From G958295645 sp965242735 (GTDB lineage Bacteria; Gemmatimonadota; Gemmatimonadetes; Longimicrobiales; Gaopeijiaceae), in assembly GCA_965242735.1 (NCBI GenBank), contig OZ251497.1, positions 2,666,001 to 2,730,000 of the forward strand: a stretch of DNA of 64,000 nt, written 5' to 3'. Positions within the stretch are counted from its first letter, which is position 1. Every line of letters begins with the position of its first letter. Positions 51,553 to 60,203 of the stretch are shown here, piece by piece. The notes below the pieces were generated by a model. It did not search any database and was not told where the DNA came from. It saw only the letters and a program-made list of their open reading frames with translations. The position numbers and the translations under genes were made by a program.

Positions 51553-52650
51553 TCAGTCTCGCTGGAAGAGGTAGGCCGAATCTTCCCAGCGGGCGTTGCC
51601 GTCCACGCAGACGGCGAACCGGGCGCCCGACCAGATCGCGGCCCCGCCGTACTCGCCGTCCTTGTTCACCGCGTAGTAGTTGACGTTGAAACCCGGGCGG
51701 CCCTGCTCGTCCTGGAGGCGCGGCTCGACGGTGAAGCGGACGATGCGGCGCAACCCCTCCAAGCAGGCGTCCTGGGGCGAGAGGCCCGAGCGCATCAGCT
51801 CCACCACCGAATGCGAGCCGCAGGTCTTGATGACGGCCTCGCCCCGCCCGGTCGAGCCGCACGCGCCCACGTCGTTGTCCACGTAGAGGCCGGCGCCGAC
51901 GATCGGGGAGTCTCCGACGCGCCCTGGAATCTTCCACGCCAAGCCGGACGTGGTGGTGACGCCGGACAGGTCGCCGTCCTGGTTCACGACGTTGCAGTTG
52001 ATGGTGCCGTGCGGCCGAACGCCGTCGTGCGAATCGAAGGGATCGAAGGGATCGCCGTCGTCTCCCGGAGGCGGGGCGGGCGGAGGCGGGTAGCTGGATT
52101 CCTCGGCGGTGAGGTAGTCGTCGCGGTCGCTCATCCGGGCACGCCACTCGATCCAGCGGAGCCGCGCGCGTTCGGTCAGCAGGTTCTCGATCGGGTGCCC
52201 CATCGACACCGCAAACCGCTGGGCGCCCTTGCCCACGAGCAGCACGTGGTCCGTGTGCCGCAGCACGTCGAGCGCGACCCGCGACGGCATCTTCACGCCC
52301 TCCAGCGCGGCCACGGCTCCGGCGCCGCGGCTGGGGCCGTGCATGACGGACGAGTCGAGCTGCACGACGCCGTCCGCGTTGGGAAGGCCGCCGTAGCCGA
52401 CCGACGTGTCGTCGGGATCGACCTCGACCGGGTTCACGCCTCGCACGACGGCGTCCAGCGTGTCGCCGCCTTGCGCGACGACGTCCACGGCCGTGGCGAC
52501 CGATCCCAACCCGTTGCTGCTGGCGACGGCCACGGGCGCGTTGCGGCGCTTCAGGATCGCAGGGGCGCCCGCCAGCGGCTCCGCGGCGACGGCCGCCATG
52601 CCCACGCCCGCGCCCGCCGACGCCTTCAGAAAGTCTCGCCGCGTCCTCAT
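51553..52650 (-). CDS. Tat-exported N4-(beta-N-acetylglucosaminyl)-L-asparaginase-like Ntn hydrolase
   Basis: The Tat signal TRRDFLKASAGAG starts the protein. The asparaginase-2/glycosylasparaginase fold follows: SSNGLGSVATAVDVVAQGGDTLDAVV, DPDDTSVGYGGLPNADG, a Pro/Asp-rich exposed linker (about residues 190-212), then the autocleavage site HGTINCNVVNQDG, where Thr becomes the N-terminal nucleophile. RVGDSPIVGAGLYVDNDVGACGSTGRGE provides substrate loops. It would remove GlcNAc-linked asparagine or isoaspartyl groups outside the cytoplasm, useful in glycopeptide degradation. Confidence 0.92.
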   Translation of the reverse strand: MRTRRDFLKASAGAGVGMAAVAAEPLAGAPAILKRRNAPVAVASSNGLGSVATAVDVVAQGGDTLDAVVRGVNPVEVDPDDTSVGYGGLPNADGVVQLDSSVMHGPSRGAGAVAALEGVKMPSRVALDVLRHTDHVLLVGKGAQRFAVSMGHPIENLLTERARLRWIEWRARMSDRDDYLTAEESSYPPPPAPPPGDDGDPFDPFDSHDGVRPHGTINCNVVNQDGDLSGVTTTSGLAWKIPGRVGDSPIVGAGLYVDNDVGACGSTGRGEAVIKTCGSHSVVELMRSGLSPQDACLEGLRRIVRFTVEPRLQDEQGRPGFNVNYYAVNKDGEYGGAAIWSGARFAVCVDGNARWEDSAYLFQRD

Positions 52651-52681
52651 CGCCCGCTCCGCTGTTTGGGGAATCGTCTTC

Positions 52682-52951
52682 CTAGGCTTCCTTCGACGGC
52701 CCCAGCACCGGGTGCTCGGGCGCGTCGTCGTTCGTCAATCTGGAAATGACGGGCTGGCAGAATCGCATGCCCACGGTCTTGAGCTGCAACAAGTCCTGCT
52801 CGCCCAGGTCCGGGTACCGCTCGGCCAAGAACTGCATGGTCTCGTCCATCCATGAATCCTGGTCGTCCACATTCGCTTCCAGGACGCCGCAACGATGAAT
52901 GTGGCTGAACAGCTCGTCGCGCGCCCGGTCCATCGGTTCTTGCTTCGGCAC
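52682..52951 (-). CDS. Hypothetical protein (89 aa)
   Basis: GTG at 52951 is chosen for the AGGA 9 nt upstream; ATG at 52933 is an alternative. Content: MDRARDELFSHIHRCGVLEA, DDQDSWMDETMQFLAERYPDL, EQDLLQLKTVGMRFCQPVISR. It is a soluble, mostly helical, acidic protein. I do not recognise a family. It precedes the asparaginase gene by 31 bp on the same strand and may be co-transcribed. Confidence 0.6.
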   Translation of the reverse strand: MPKQEPMDRARDELFSHIHRCGVLEANVDDQDSWMDETMQFLAERYPDLGEQDLLQLKTVGMRFCQPVISRLTNDDAPEHPVLGPSKEA

Positions 52952-53314
52952 CGCCGTCTTTCCTGTCTTGGGTGAGTTTCGCGGGCGATCCGCGGCCTTC
53001 CGCCCGGTCGCCCAGCAACGGTGGAAGATACGCACGGACGCCGCCCTGGCGCAAACAGCCATTGCAACGCCCCTGGCGTTTCATTCGGCGGAGGCATGGC
53101 GCAGGGCGTGGCTGGGCGTTCCCGCACGGATCGCGCGGAGCGTTGGCTGGGCGTCTCCGAACGGGCATCTGGTACTGTTTCGGCATGTGGTCCGGCGGAG
53201 GCATCGCGCAACCTCGGCGGGGTGCGCCGTGGGCTCTGCCGCCGCTCGGGCTCGCCGCGCGCAACCGTGCCGTCCCACCTTGCGCCGCCGCTCGGGGGCG
53301 GGCGTTATTTGGAG
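52952..53314. other. Intergenic region between divergent genes
   Basis: About 360 bp between the 89-aa gene (minus) and hydantoinase B (plus). No coding frame, repeat or clear promoter box found. Confidence 0.4.
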
Positions 53315-55114
53315 ATGCGCGATCCCGCACGCGACCCATGCGGCCATGGCACCGCCCCACGCGGCCATGGCGCCGCCCCGAGCCGCCCCGCCGAGTCCGG
53401 CGGCGCCGATCCTGTGACCCTTGAAGTCTTCCGCCATCTGTTCACGGCGCTGGCGGAGGAAATGGGCGCGGCCCTCAAACGGACGTCCTTTTCGCCCAAC
53501 ATCAAGGAGCGGCGGGACTACTCGTGCGCGCTGTTCGACGCGGCGGGCACGGCCGTCGCGCTGGGGGATCACATGCCGGTCCACCTGGGCGCCATGCCGA
53601 TGAGCGTTTCGGCCGCGCTGGAGGCGCTGGGGACGCTGCATCCCGGCGACGTGGCGTGCCTGAACGATCCGTTCGAAGGCGGCACGCACTTGCCGGACAT
53701 CACGTTGGTGGCGCCCGTCCACTGGCCGGCAAGCCCGGACGCCGACGCGGCATCCCGTCGGCCCTCCGCCGGCAGGCTCGTCGGGTTCGTCGCCTCGCGA
53801 GCCCACCACTCCGACGTGGGCGGCATGTCCCCCGGCTCCATGCCGCTGGCCCAGGAGATCTTTCAGGAAGGACTTCGAATTCCGCCCGTGCGACTGTACG
53901 CGCGGGGCGTCCGCAACGAGGACTTGCGGCGCATGCTGCTGGCCAACGTGCGCACGCCGGAAGAGCGGGCCGGCGACTTGGACGCCCAGCTGGCGGCCCT
54001 GCACGCCGGCCGGCGCCGCCTCCTGGAGATCGTGGAGTCGCGCGGACTCGCCCAGACGCTGGACGCCATGGAAGCGCTGGTCGCGTACGCGGACCGCTTG
54101 GTCGAGGCCGGATTGGCGCGCATTCCCGACGGCGAGTACCGGGCGGCCGACCATCTCGACGACGACGGCTTCGGCTCGGGTCCGCTCCGCATCGAGGCCG
54201 CCTTGTCGCTGCAGGGCTCCCGGCTGATCGTGGACTTCGGCGGCACTGCGCCGCAAGCGGCCGGCGGCGTCAACGCGGTGGCGGCCATCACGTCGTCGGC
54301 CGTCCGGTACGTGGTGCGTTGCGTCGTGGAGGCGCTCTTGGGCGAGACGCTGCCCGCGGGCGGCGGCTCCATGAGCGCCGTCGAGCTGCGGCTGCCCGAG
54401 GGATCGCTGGTCAACGCCGGTCCGCCCGCGTCCGTGGCCGCCGGCAACGTCGAGACGAGCCAGCGGATCACCGACGTGCTGATGCTGGCGTTCGCGCGCG
54501 CCTTGCCGGACCTCATGCCCGCGTTGTCTCAGGGCACCATGAACAACACGGCCATGGGCGGCGCCGACCCGCGGACCGGACGTCCGTTCGCCTACTACGA
54601 GACCGTGGGCGGCGGAATGGGCGCGGGACCCGCCGCCGGCGGCTTGGCCGGCGTCCACTGCCACATGTCCAATTCGCTCAACACGCCGGTCGAAGCCCTG
54701 GAGCACTCCTATCCGCTCCGGGTGACGCGCTACGGCATTCGTCGCGGCAGCGGCGGCAAGGGACTGCACCGGGGGGGCGACGGGCTGCGCCGCGACCTCA
54801 TGCTGCTGGCCGACGCCCATGTGACCCTGCTCTGCGAACGGCGGTTGAGCGGGCCCGCCGGGGCGCAAGGCGGGGAGGCCGGAGCGCCGGGGGTCAACGC
54901 GTTGCTGCGAGACGGAAAGGAAACGCGCCTGCGCGGCAAGGACACCGTGCGCGCGAGAGCGGGCGACGTCGTGAGCATTCGCTCGCCCGGCGGTGGAGGT
55001 TGGGGGGCGGCCGCGCTCCCTGGGCAATCGGCGGAGGAGGGCGAGACGGGGCGGGCCGCGACCCGAACGGCCCCGGCTTCGCCGGCTGGCGCGACTGTGG
55101 ACGCGAGACCGTGA
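53315..55114 (+). CDS. Hydantoinase B/oxoprolinase family protein
   Basis: The conserved part begins DPVTLEVFRHLFTALAEEMGA, then ALKRTSFSPNIKERRDYSCALFD, FEGGTHLPDITLVAPV, ASRAHHSDVGGMSPGSMP and IFQEGLRIPPVRLY; the end has the GGSGGKG-like GIRRGSGGKGLHRGGDGLRRD and RSPGGGGWG motifs. ATP-dependent hydrolysis of hydantoins, oxoproline or related cyclic amides is expected, normally with an HyuA subunit; none is adjacent. The start is uncertain: ATG at 53315 has a badly spaced GGAG and gives a 33-residue low-complexity lead, while GTG at 53414 begins exactly at the conserved part. The stop overlaps the next gene (GTGA). Confidence 0.9.
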   Translation: MRDPARDPCGHGTAPRGHGAAPSRPAESGGADPVTLEVFRHLFTALAEEMGAALKRTSFSPNIKERRDYSCALFDAAGTAVALGDHMPVHLGAMPMSVSAALEALGTLHPGDVACLNDPFEGGTHLPDITLVAPVHWPASPDADAASRRPSAGRLVGFVASRAHHSDVGGMSPGSMPLAQEIFQEGLRIPPVRLYARGVRNEDLRRMLLANVRTPEERAGDLDAQLAALHAGRRRLLEIVESRGLAQTLDAMEALVAYADRLVEAGLARIPDGEYRAADHLDDDGFGSGPLRIEAALSLQGSRLIVDFGGTAPQAAGGVNAVAAITSSAVRYVVRCVVEALLGETLPAGGGSMSAVELRLPEGSLVNAGPPASVAAGNVETSQRITDVLMLAFARALPDLMPALSQGTMNNTAMGGADPRTGRPFAYYETVGGGMGAGPAAGGLAGVHCHMSNSLNTPVEALEHSYPLRVTRYGIRRGSGGKGLHRGGDGLRRDLMLLADAHVTLLCERRLSGPAGAQGGEAGAPGVNALLRDGKETRLRGKDTVRARAGDVVSIRSPGGGGWGAAALPGQSAEEGETGRAATRTAPASPAGATVDARP

Positions 55115-55560
55115 GGCTCCTCGCGGCGGCCGTCTGCGACCGGGCGTCCGTCTCGCCCGACGGAAAGCTGGACTTGGCCGGCGTCTTCCACGACCTGTAC
55201 GCGCCGGGCTTCCCGGCCAAGCAAGACCGTCTGATGCTGGTGCTGTCGCTGGAGTGGGACCCCGAAGACGAGGGCCGCTACTCCTTCCGCGTGCACCTGA
55301 AGGCGCCGGACGGGCGGCCGACGCTCACCGTGGAAGGCCATTCCGACGTGTCGCCCCGGCCTGCGGACCGCCCGCCGCCTAGAACCCGGCTCGCGATGCC
55401 GTTGCAGGACGTGGTGTTTCCGGTTCCGGGCCGCTACCAGTTCGACGTCCAGGCCAAGGGCGTCGAGCTGGGAGGACCGGCGCTGTACGTGCTCGAGGCG
55501 CGCGCCGGCGAAGACGGCGGACCCGATGCGGAGGAGCACGCGCCTACCAGACGGTCTTGA
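55111..55560 (+). CDS. DUF6941-like protein (149 aa)
   Basis: GTG at 55111 overlaps the hydantoinase B stop. The sequence RLLAAAVCDRASVSPDGKLDLAGVFHDLYAPGFPAKQDRLML has the pattern of the DUF6941 family (a small beta-rich protein of unknown function), and the end (PVPGRYQFDVQAKGVELGGPALYVLEAR) fits. The translational coupling to hydantoinase B is notable but unexplained. Converges with the methyltransferase-like gene, overlapping its 3' end by 17 bp. Confidence 0.65.
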   Translation: MRLLAAAVCDRASVSPDGKLDLAGVFHDLYAPGFPAKQDRLMLVLSLEWDPEDEGRYSFRVHLKAPDGRPTLTVEGHSDVSPRPADRPPPRTRLAMPLQDVVFPVPGRYQFDVQAKGVELGGPALYVLEARAGEDGGPDAEEHAPTRRS

Positions 55561-56089
55561 CGACGAGGAGCGCGAAGCCGCCGACCGCGCCGAGCAGCGC
55601 CTCGTACTCCTTGTTGCGGCAGTAGCGGCGGAGCGAGAAGGAGGCGTCTTCCCCGCCGGGCGGAGCGACGCGATACGGCGGGCGGCGCGGCAGCAAGAGC
55701 GGCACGCGTTCGCTGTAGCGGACGTAGGCTTCGCCGAATTCCTCCCGTAGACGTTCGGCCTCGGCGCGCATCGTCGCTCCATACATCCACGCGAAGAAGG
55801 CCACGAAGACGACGGCGAACCAGAGCTGGGCGGAGGCCGCTGCGGCGCCCAATCCAATGATCAGGCTGCCCAGGTACAGCGGATTGCGCGTGAAGGCGTA
55901 CGGACCCGTGACCGTGAGGCGCCAGTTCTTCTCGAGGGTGCCGGCGGCCCACGCTCGCACGAGGAGGCCCGCGAGCACCACGGCGGCGCCCAACCCGAGA
56001 GACGCGGGCGTGGGGCGCGCAAACAAGAGGAAGACCGCGGCCAGCGCCCATGCGGCGCGGAGCCGCCACGCGGTGCTGCCCGCGATCAG
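55544..56089 (-). CDS. Isoprenylcysteine carboxyl methyltransferase-like membrane protein (181 aa)
   Basis: About four hydrophobic helices, then the PEMT/ICMT signature GPYAFTRNPLYLGSLIIGLG and the later EEFGEAYVRYSERVPLLLPR. Bacterial members methylate unknown small molecules or lipids with SAM. The start is problematic: the frame reaches back to CTG at 56089, overlapping the upstream stop as CTGA. No ATG, GTG or TTG occurs before a GTG inside the second helix. It is coupled to the GT2-DUF3108 gene. Confidence 0.8.
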   Translation of the reverse strand: MIAGSTAWRLRAAWALAAVFLLFARPTPASLGLGAAVVLAGLLVRAWAAGTLEKNWRLTVTGPYAFTRNPLYLGSLIIGLGAAAASAQLWFAVVFVAFFAWMYGATMRAEAERLREEFGEAYVRYSERVPLLLPRRPPYRVAPPGGEDASFSLRRYCRNKEYEALLGAVGGFALLVVKTVW

Positions 56090-57702
56090 CGCCGTGCCTC
56101 CGAAGCGGGGACGGGGCCGGTCGGCGGCCCATCGCCAGTCCCCTGCCGTCCGTCCGCGGGCCGCCGCGCGCCCGGCGATCCGTCCTCGCCGGGAAGGCCG
56201 GCCGAGGTCGTGGACACGATTTCTTCGAGATGCAGCGACAGGTTGATGCCCATGCCGAGGTGAACCTGCATGTACACCAAGAGGCGCCGATCGTCGTCGG
56301 AGAGGTGGATCTCGGCCTTGCCGCCCTCCGCGAACAGGCCGTCGGTCCGGATGATCGGTTGCAGGACGATGGTGTTGAACGTTCCTGCCTTGACCTTGCG
56401 CCGGTCCTTTCGCAAGACGCGAATGACGACCGGATTCCCCTCTTCCTTGTAGAACCGGTTGAACGCCAGCGTTTCGCCGACCACGAGCGGCAGGGTCCGC
56501 GCGAAGTACACGAACGCGACGTCGTCCAGCGGAAGCGAGGTCGGCATGATGCCGGTGGTGTCGTAGTCGACGCGCTGGAACCGCCGGTCTTCGGGAAAGA
56601 AGAGGAACTCCTTGTACGTCTCGCGTCCTCCCTCGTCCTGATCCCGGATGAAGCGGCGCGAGACCAGCGTCTTCTCGTCCATCCAGCTGTAGAACTTGGA
56701 GTCGATCTTGTAGAAGAGCCAGCCGCCCTTGATGCGCCACTCCGCGGCGTAGGTGGGGAAGCCCGCGACGGTGTCGATCCTCGGAATGGACATCGAGCCC
56801 TCGCCCACGTTGAACACCCCGGCCTTGACCTTGTAGCGCAGCTCTTCGCCCACCGAGAAGGGGATGTTCGACGGCGCCGGGACGGTGGCCCGCAACGTGT
56901 CGCGAACGAACTCTTGGCCTTGGACGGGGGCCGGCGCGACCGTCGCTCCCAGCGCAGCGCAACACGCCCAAAGGACGACGCCGGCTCCGGCCTTCCCAAG
57001 CCGCAGCGCCTCGCGCGCGATCTCGAAGGGCCGTGTCCGAGACTGGCGGCGGCGCCGCAATTCGCATCGGCGCTCTACGGGCGCTTCGGCCACCCTTCGC
57101 GCGAAGGGCGCCAGCTTGTCGAAGAGCTCGGCGTCGGCGGCCCGGCCCCTTCGCGAGAGCAGAGCCGATCCCGCCGAAGCCTCGATCGCGGCCTTCACCA
57201 CCTTGGCCCGGTAAAGGCGGAAGCCCCACGCGCCGCCGCCGGGCGCCGGGGCACCCCGCCGTCCCGCCAAGAGCGACGCGAGCCGCCGGGCCACGCGAAC
57301 CGGCCAAGGCGCCGGGCTGCCGCCCGACGGAACGCTCGCCACGATGTCCGCGCCGCCCTCGAGCATCTTGACCAGCGCGGCCAGGTGCTCCGGCGGGTCG
57401 GCGAAGTCGGGCTGCATGACGACCACCGCGTCTCGCTTGGGGTAGCGGGCCCGGCCCGCCGCTTCCCTCAGGAGCCGCTCGACGGCCCGCCCGTGGCCTT
57501 GGCGCCGGTCGTTGGAGAGCACGGCCAGAGGCAGGACTTGCTTGTACTTCTGCAACAAGTCGGCCGTCTCGTCGCGCGAACCGTCGTCCAGGACCAGCAC
57601 GTGGTAGTCGCGCCCCAGTTGGGCCATGGTCTCCCGAATCTTCCACAGCAGGACGCCGACGGTGCGGCTGTCGTCGTGGGCGGGAATGCAGATGTAGAGC
57701 AC
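56086..57702 (-). CDS. GT2 glycosyltransferase fused to a DUF3108 periplasmic domain (538 aa)
   Basis: GTG at 57702 has AAGGAG 10 nt upstream. Residues 1-235 are a GT-A glycosyltransferase: LYICIPAHDDSRTV, HVLVLDDGSRDETADLL, DRRQGHGRAVERLL and a DADxQDPP-like VVVMQPDFADPP. A hydrophobic segment near residues 245-270 (ALRLGKAGAGVVLWACCAAL) ends APVQGQEF, like a signal sequence in mid-protein. Residues about 285-490 match the DUF3108 pattern (PFSVGEELRYKVKAGVFNVGEGSM, and DYDTTGIMPTSLPLDD). Topology would be cytoplasmic enzyme, one membrane pass, periplasmic beta domain. Both parts are complete and in one frame, so this is a true fusion or a missed gene boundary. Confidence 0.8.
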   Translation of the reverse strand: MLYICIPAHDDSRTVGVLLWKIRETMAQLGRDYHVLVLDDGSRDETADLLQKYKQVLPLAVLSNDRRQGHGRAVERLLREAAGRARYPKRDAVVVMQPDFADPPEHLAALVKMLEGGADIVASVPSGGSPAPWPVRVARRLASLLAGRRGAPAPGGGAWGFRLYRAKVVKAAIEASAGSALLSRRGRAADAELFDKLAPFARRVAEAPVERRCELRRRRQSRTRPFEIAREALRLGKAGAGVVLWACCAALGATVAPAPVQGQEFVRDTLRATVPAPSNIPFSVGEELRYKVKAGVFNVGEGSMSIPRIDTVAGFPTYAAEWRIKGGWLFYKIDSKFYSWMDEKTLVSRRFIRDQDEGGRETYKEFLFFPEDRRFQRVDYDTTGIMPTSLPLDDVAFVYFARTLPLVVGETLAFNRFYKEEGNPVVIRVLRKDRRKVKAGTFNTIVLQPIIRTDGLFAEGGKAEIHLSDDDRRLLVYMQVHLGMGINLSLHLEEIVSTTSAGLPGEDGSPGARRPADGRQGTGDGPPTGPVPASEARR

Positions 57703-57742
57703 GGCGGCGGTCTCCTTGGGATGCGTTTCGGCCCGCAGTCGT

Positions 57743-57748
57743 ATTATA
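57743..57748 (-). promoter_or_regulatory. -10 box TATAAT upstream of the GT2-DUF3108 gene
   Basis: A perfect TATAAT on the minus strand, about 41 nt before the GTG at 57702. A recognisable TTGACA is absent at 16-18 nt; the hexamer there is GAACTT. It is one of very few consensus -10 boxes visible in this GC-rich window. Confidence 0.5.
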
Positions 57749-57913
57749 CCGGCGCAGAGGCCGGAAAGTTCCGCGGGGGCTGGCCCGCGCGAGGCGGACG
57801 AGGCGCCGCGGCAGGGCGGGCGCACTCGTTTTCTGCGTCCCGCTTAGTCGGCGCGCGGAGGAGGCCGTACCAGGCGCGCGGAGGAGGCCGTGCAGGCGCG
57901 CGACGGGGCCGAA

Positions 57914-58040
57914 CGGCGTCGCCGCGGTCGTAGCGCGCGCCCAGCTCGAAGCGCGCGCGCACCGCCATGCCGTTGTCCATGCCCACCGCCCCGTCAGCGC
58001 GGGGCCACGTGCGTCCGGTGCGCCACAACCGTCACGCCCG
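57914..58040 (-). pseudogene. Relic of an autotransporter beta-barrel segment
   Basis: Aligns by eye with 60793-60924 in the barrel of the intact autotransporter gene, same orientation. It encodes MAVRARFELGARYDRGDA against MAVRARVELGARYDRGDA, plus a VVAHRTHVAP block against VAHRARVAP. The frame breaks on both sides. Just to its left (57853-57900) a roughly 22-bp GGCGCGCGGAGGAGGCCGT unit is repeated. Confidence 0.75.
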
Positions 58041-58081
58041 CAAGGCGGTGGGGCGGCTGCAACGCAACGTTTCGTGTCTCC

Positions 58082-58222
58082 TTGCCGGTCACGGATGTCC
58101 GGCAAATGGACTCGGCAGCCATTTTCGCCGTCGCGTGACCGGCGGCAGGTCGCTTCTTGCGATTCGTTTTCCGGCATTTCGCGGCCGTTGCGCCGTCGTT
58201 GGCGGACACGCGTGTCCGCCAA
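58082..58222. repeat. Cluster of inverted repeats with a 24-bp perfect palindrome
   Basis: TTGGCGGACACG and its exact complement form a perfect 24-bp palindrome at 58199-58222. To the left TTGCCGG (58082-58088) pairs with CCGGCAA (58099-58105), and GCCGGTCACG (58084-58093) pairs with CGTGACCGGC (58134-58143), two mutually exclusive stems. No gene spans the region; the rest of 57703-58403 is non-coding. Confidence 0.8.
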
Positions 58223-58403
58223 GTTGGCGCGGCCAAGCCGCGGCCGACGAGAATCCGCTTGGCGCCGGCGCGTCCTTCGGGGGCAGGGCGACCACTGGCA
58301 CGCCGCCACGCTTGAAGGCCGACGCGCGTGGCTCGACGCCGGGCTCAGTCGGCGACGGGGCCGGCGCCGCTTCGAAGTCCCGCAGGCTGCGCGGGGTCTT
58401 CCG

Positions 58404-59480
58404 TCAGGCCCGCGCGGCGTTCGCGATCAGCTCTTCACCCGTCTCGCACTCGACGAGCAACCGCCCGATGCGAGAGACCTGCTCCGCGTCTCCCGCCGCC
58501 TCGAGCAGCTCGGCCAGCCGCTGCGCCGTCTCCTCGCCGAACTTCCACCGAGCCATGTCGACCTGCGCCTGCTTGACGCCCTGGGCCCGCCCTTGCTTGA
58601 CACCCCGAGCCAGTCCCTGTTCCACGCCTTGGGCCCGCCCTTGCTCGATGCCTTGGGCCAGCCCCTGCTTGACACCGTCGCGGAACGTTTCCTGGAATTG
58701 ATTCACGTACATCTCGCCCGCCTCCCGTAGGGTGTCCAGGTGCGCGACCTCCGCCTCCGTCGCACCCGAATTTATCATCTGGCTCCGAAGCCACTCCACG
58801 AGCGCGCCGCGCGCAACCGACGACGCGTCCAACTGCACGTCCAGAGACCGCAACGCCGCCGACAGCCGCGTCACGTCGCGCTCGTGGCGCAACACCATGC
58901 CCGCGCGCACCACGCCGCCGCTGGCCCCGGCCTTCTTCGCCTCCGCCGACTCGTCCAGCAGCCCGTAGCGCTGGCCGGTCGCATACTCCGCCAGCTCCTC
59001 CGGCACGCCCGCGCCCAGCCAGTCGGCCATGCTCCGCGCCGCCGTCCAATTGCCCTCGAAGCTCTTCACCACCACTGGCACGACCACATGCTCGCCCACG
59101 CCGGGGTCGCGCTTGCGCAGTTCCGCGAGCGCGCGGTAGAACACGCCCGTCTCGACGGCGATCCGCACCGCCATGTTCGGGTCCGGCCCCGACTGGAACT
59201 CGAACAGCAGGACGACGTGCAGCGGGCGGTCCCGGAACCGCACCCGCCACATCATGTCGGCGTGCCGCACGACCGGCAGCACGGGGTCGACCATCTCGGT
59301 CGGCAGCCGCTCGAGCGTGCTGAAGTCCAGCTCGCGCGTCCACGCGCCCCCGACGAAGTCGCGCACGATCTCCTCGACCACGGCCGGGTCCGCGTAGAAC
59401 CGCTTGTAGACGCGGTCCGTCTCGCCGTGCTTCGCCTCTTTGCGCAATCGCCGCTCCCGGGGGCTCCGCCGGGGAAGCAT
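58404..59480 (-). CDS. Rpn/YhgA-like PD-(D/E)XK nuclease family protein (358 aa)
   Basis: ATG at 59480 gives a short basic lead; no Shine-Dalgarno sequence is visible. Core motifs: DRVYKRFYADPAVVEEIVRDFVGG, RHADMMWRVRFRDRPLHVVL with LLFEFQSGPDPNMAVRIAVE, and EHVVVPVVVKSFEGNWTAA. This matches the DxnExQ layout seen at 41708, though the two proteins are only distantly alike. Residues about 265-310 carry QG-rich repeats (GIEQGRAQGVEQGLARGVKQ) encoded by near-identical 24-bp repeats, again a probable coiled coil. It lies between an autotransporter gene and a relic of that gene's barrel, suggesting past recombination here. Confidence 0.8.
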   Translation of the reverse strand: MLPRRSPRERRLRKEAKHGETDRVYKRFYADPAVVEEIVRDFVGGAWTRELDFSTLERLPTEMVDPVLPVVRHADMMWRVRFRDRPLHVVLLFEFQSGPDPNMAVRIAVETGVFYRALAELRKRDPGVGEHVVVPVVVKSFEGNWTAARSMADWLGAGVPEELAEYATGQRYGLLDESAEAKKAGASGGVVRAGMVLRHERDVTRLSAALRSLDVQLDASSVARGALVEWLRSQMINSGATEAEVAHLDTLREAGEMYVNQFQETFRDGVKQGLAQGIEQGRAQGVEQGLARGVKQGRAQGVKQAQVDMARWKFGEETAQRLAELLEAAGDAEQVSRIGRLLVECETGEELIANAARA

Positions 59481-60203
59481 GCCGAAGGCCGGCGCGCTGC
59501 CCCGCAACTTGATCTGGGGGAAGGTCGCCCAGGGGGCGGGACGCCTCCATGGCTGAACGGGACGTCTTCGTTCGACGCGGGAGAGGCAGGCCGATCCGCG
59601 GCGGCGCGCTGTGCCCTGGGGCGCGGACGGGGGGGAGCCGGCGTTCGTCGCGCGGGCAGGGCGCCGCCGGTCGTCGCGCCGAGAACGAAAGCGGGCCCGG
59701 CTGTTCCGCCAAGAGCCGCCGGCCGCCGAGACGGGCGAGCTGGCGGCGGAGGCGGACAGGCCTGGGCACGCCGAAGGAAGGCGGACACGGCCGGGGTCGC
59801 TCAGCGTCAGCGTGCCTGCCAAGCTGAGCCGAACGCACGAACGCGGAGAGCCGCCGCCGCATCGCCGCCCGGCCACCGGCGTGCGCACGCGGAAGGCCAC
59901 GAGCACGCGGGACGTGTCTTGGGCGTCAGCGCCCGCCAGCGCGCGCGGAGAGATCCACGAGCACGGTGCCTGTGCAGATTCTGTGCACTCGGGTCCGCCA
60001 GCGCGCGCACGCGGAGAGACTCGCGAGCGGGCGGGACGTGTCTTGGGCATCAGCGCCCGCCAGCGCGCGGAGAGACCCACGAGCACGGCGCAGACCGTGC
60101 GCTCGGATCCGCCGACGCACGCACGCGGACAGCCGCTCCACGCGGGGCGGCGGGCGCGCGTCGCCCGTCGCCCCGCGTGGAGGGCAGCCGAATGCTTGGC
60201 CTG
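59481..60203. repeat. Non-coding region with about 120-bp tandem repeats
   Basis: Two copies at about 59899-60018 and 60021-60130 share GGGACGTGTCTTGGGC, TCAGCGCCCGCCAGCGCGC, CACGAGCACGG and CGCACGCGGA. A weaker third part lies near 59835-59898. The remainder (59481-59830) shows no gene I can support. No stem-loop spacing or transposase suggests a CRISPR or IS. Confidence 0.7.

Noticed and set aside
59899..60130. CRISPR array or insertion sequence
   Set aside because: Only two long tandem units, no spacers of constant length, no terminal inverted repeats and no transposase.
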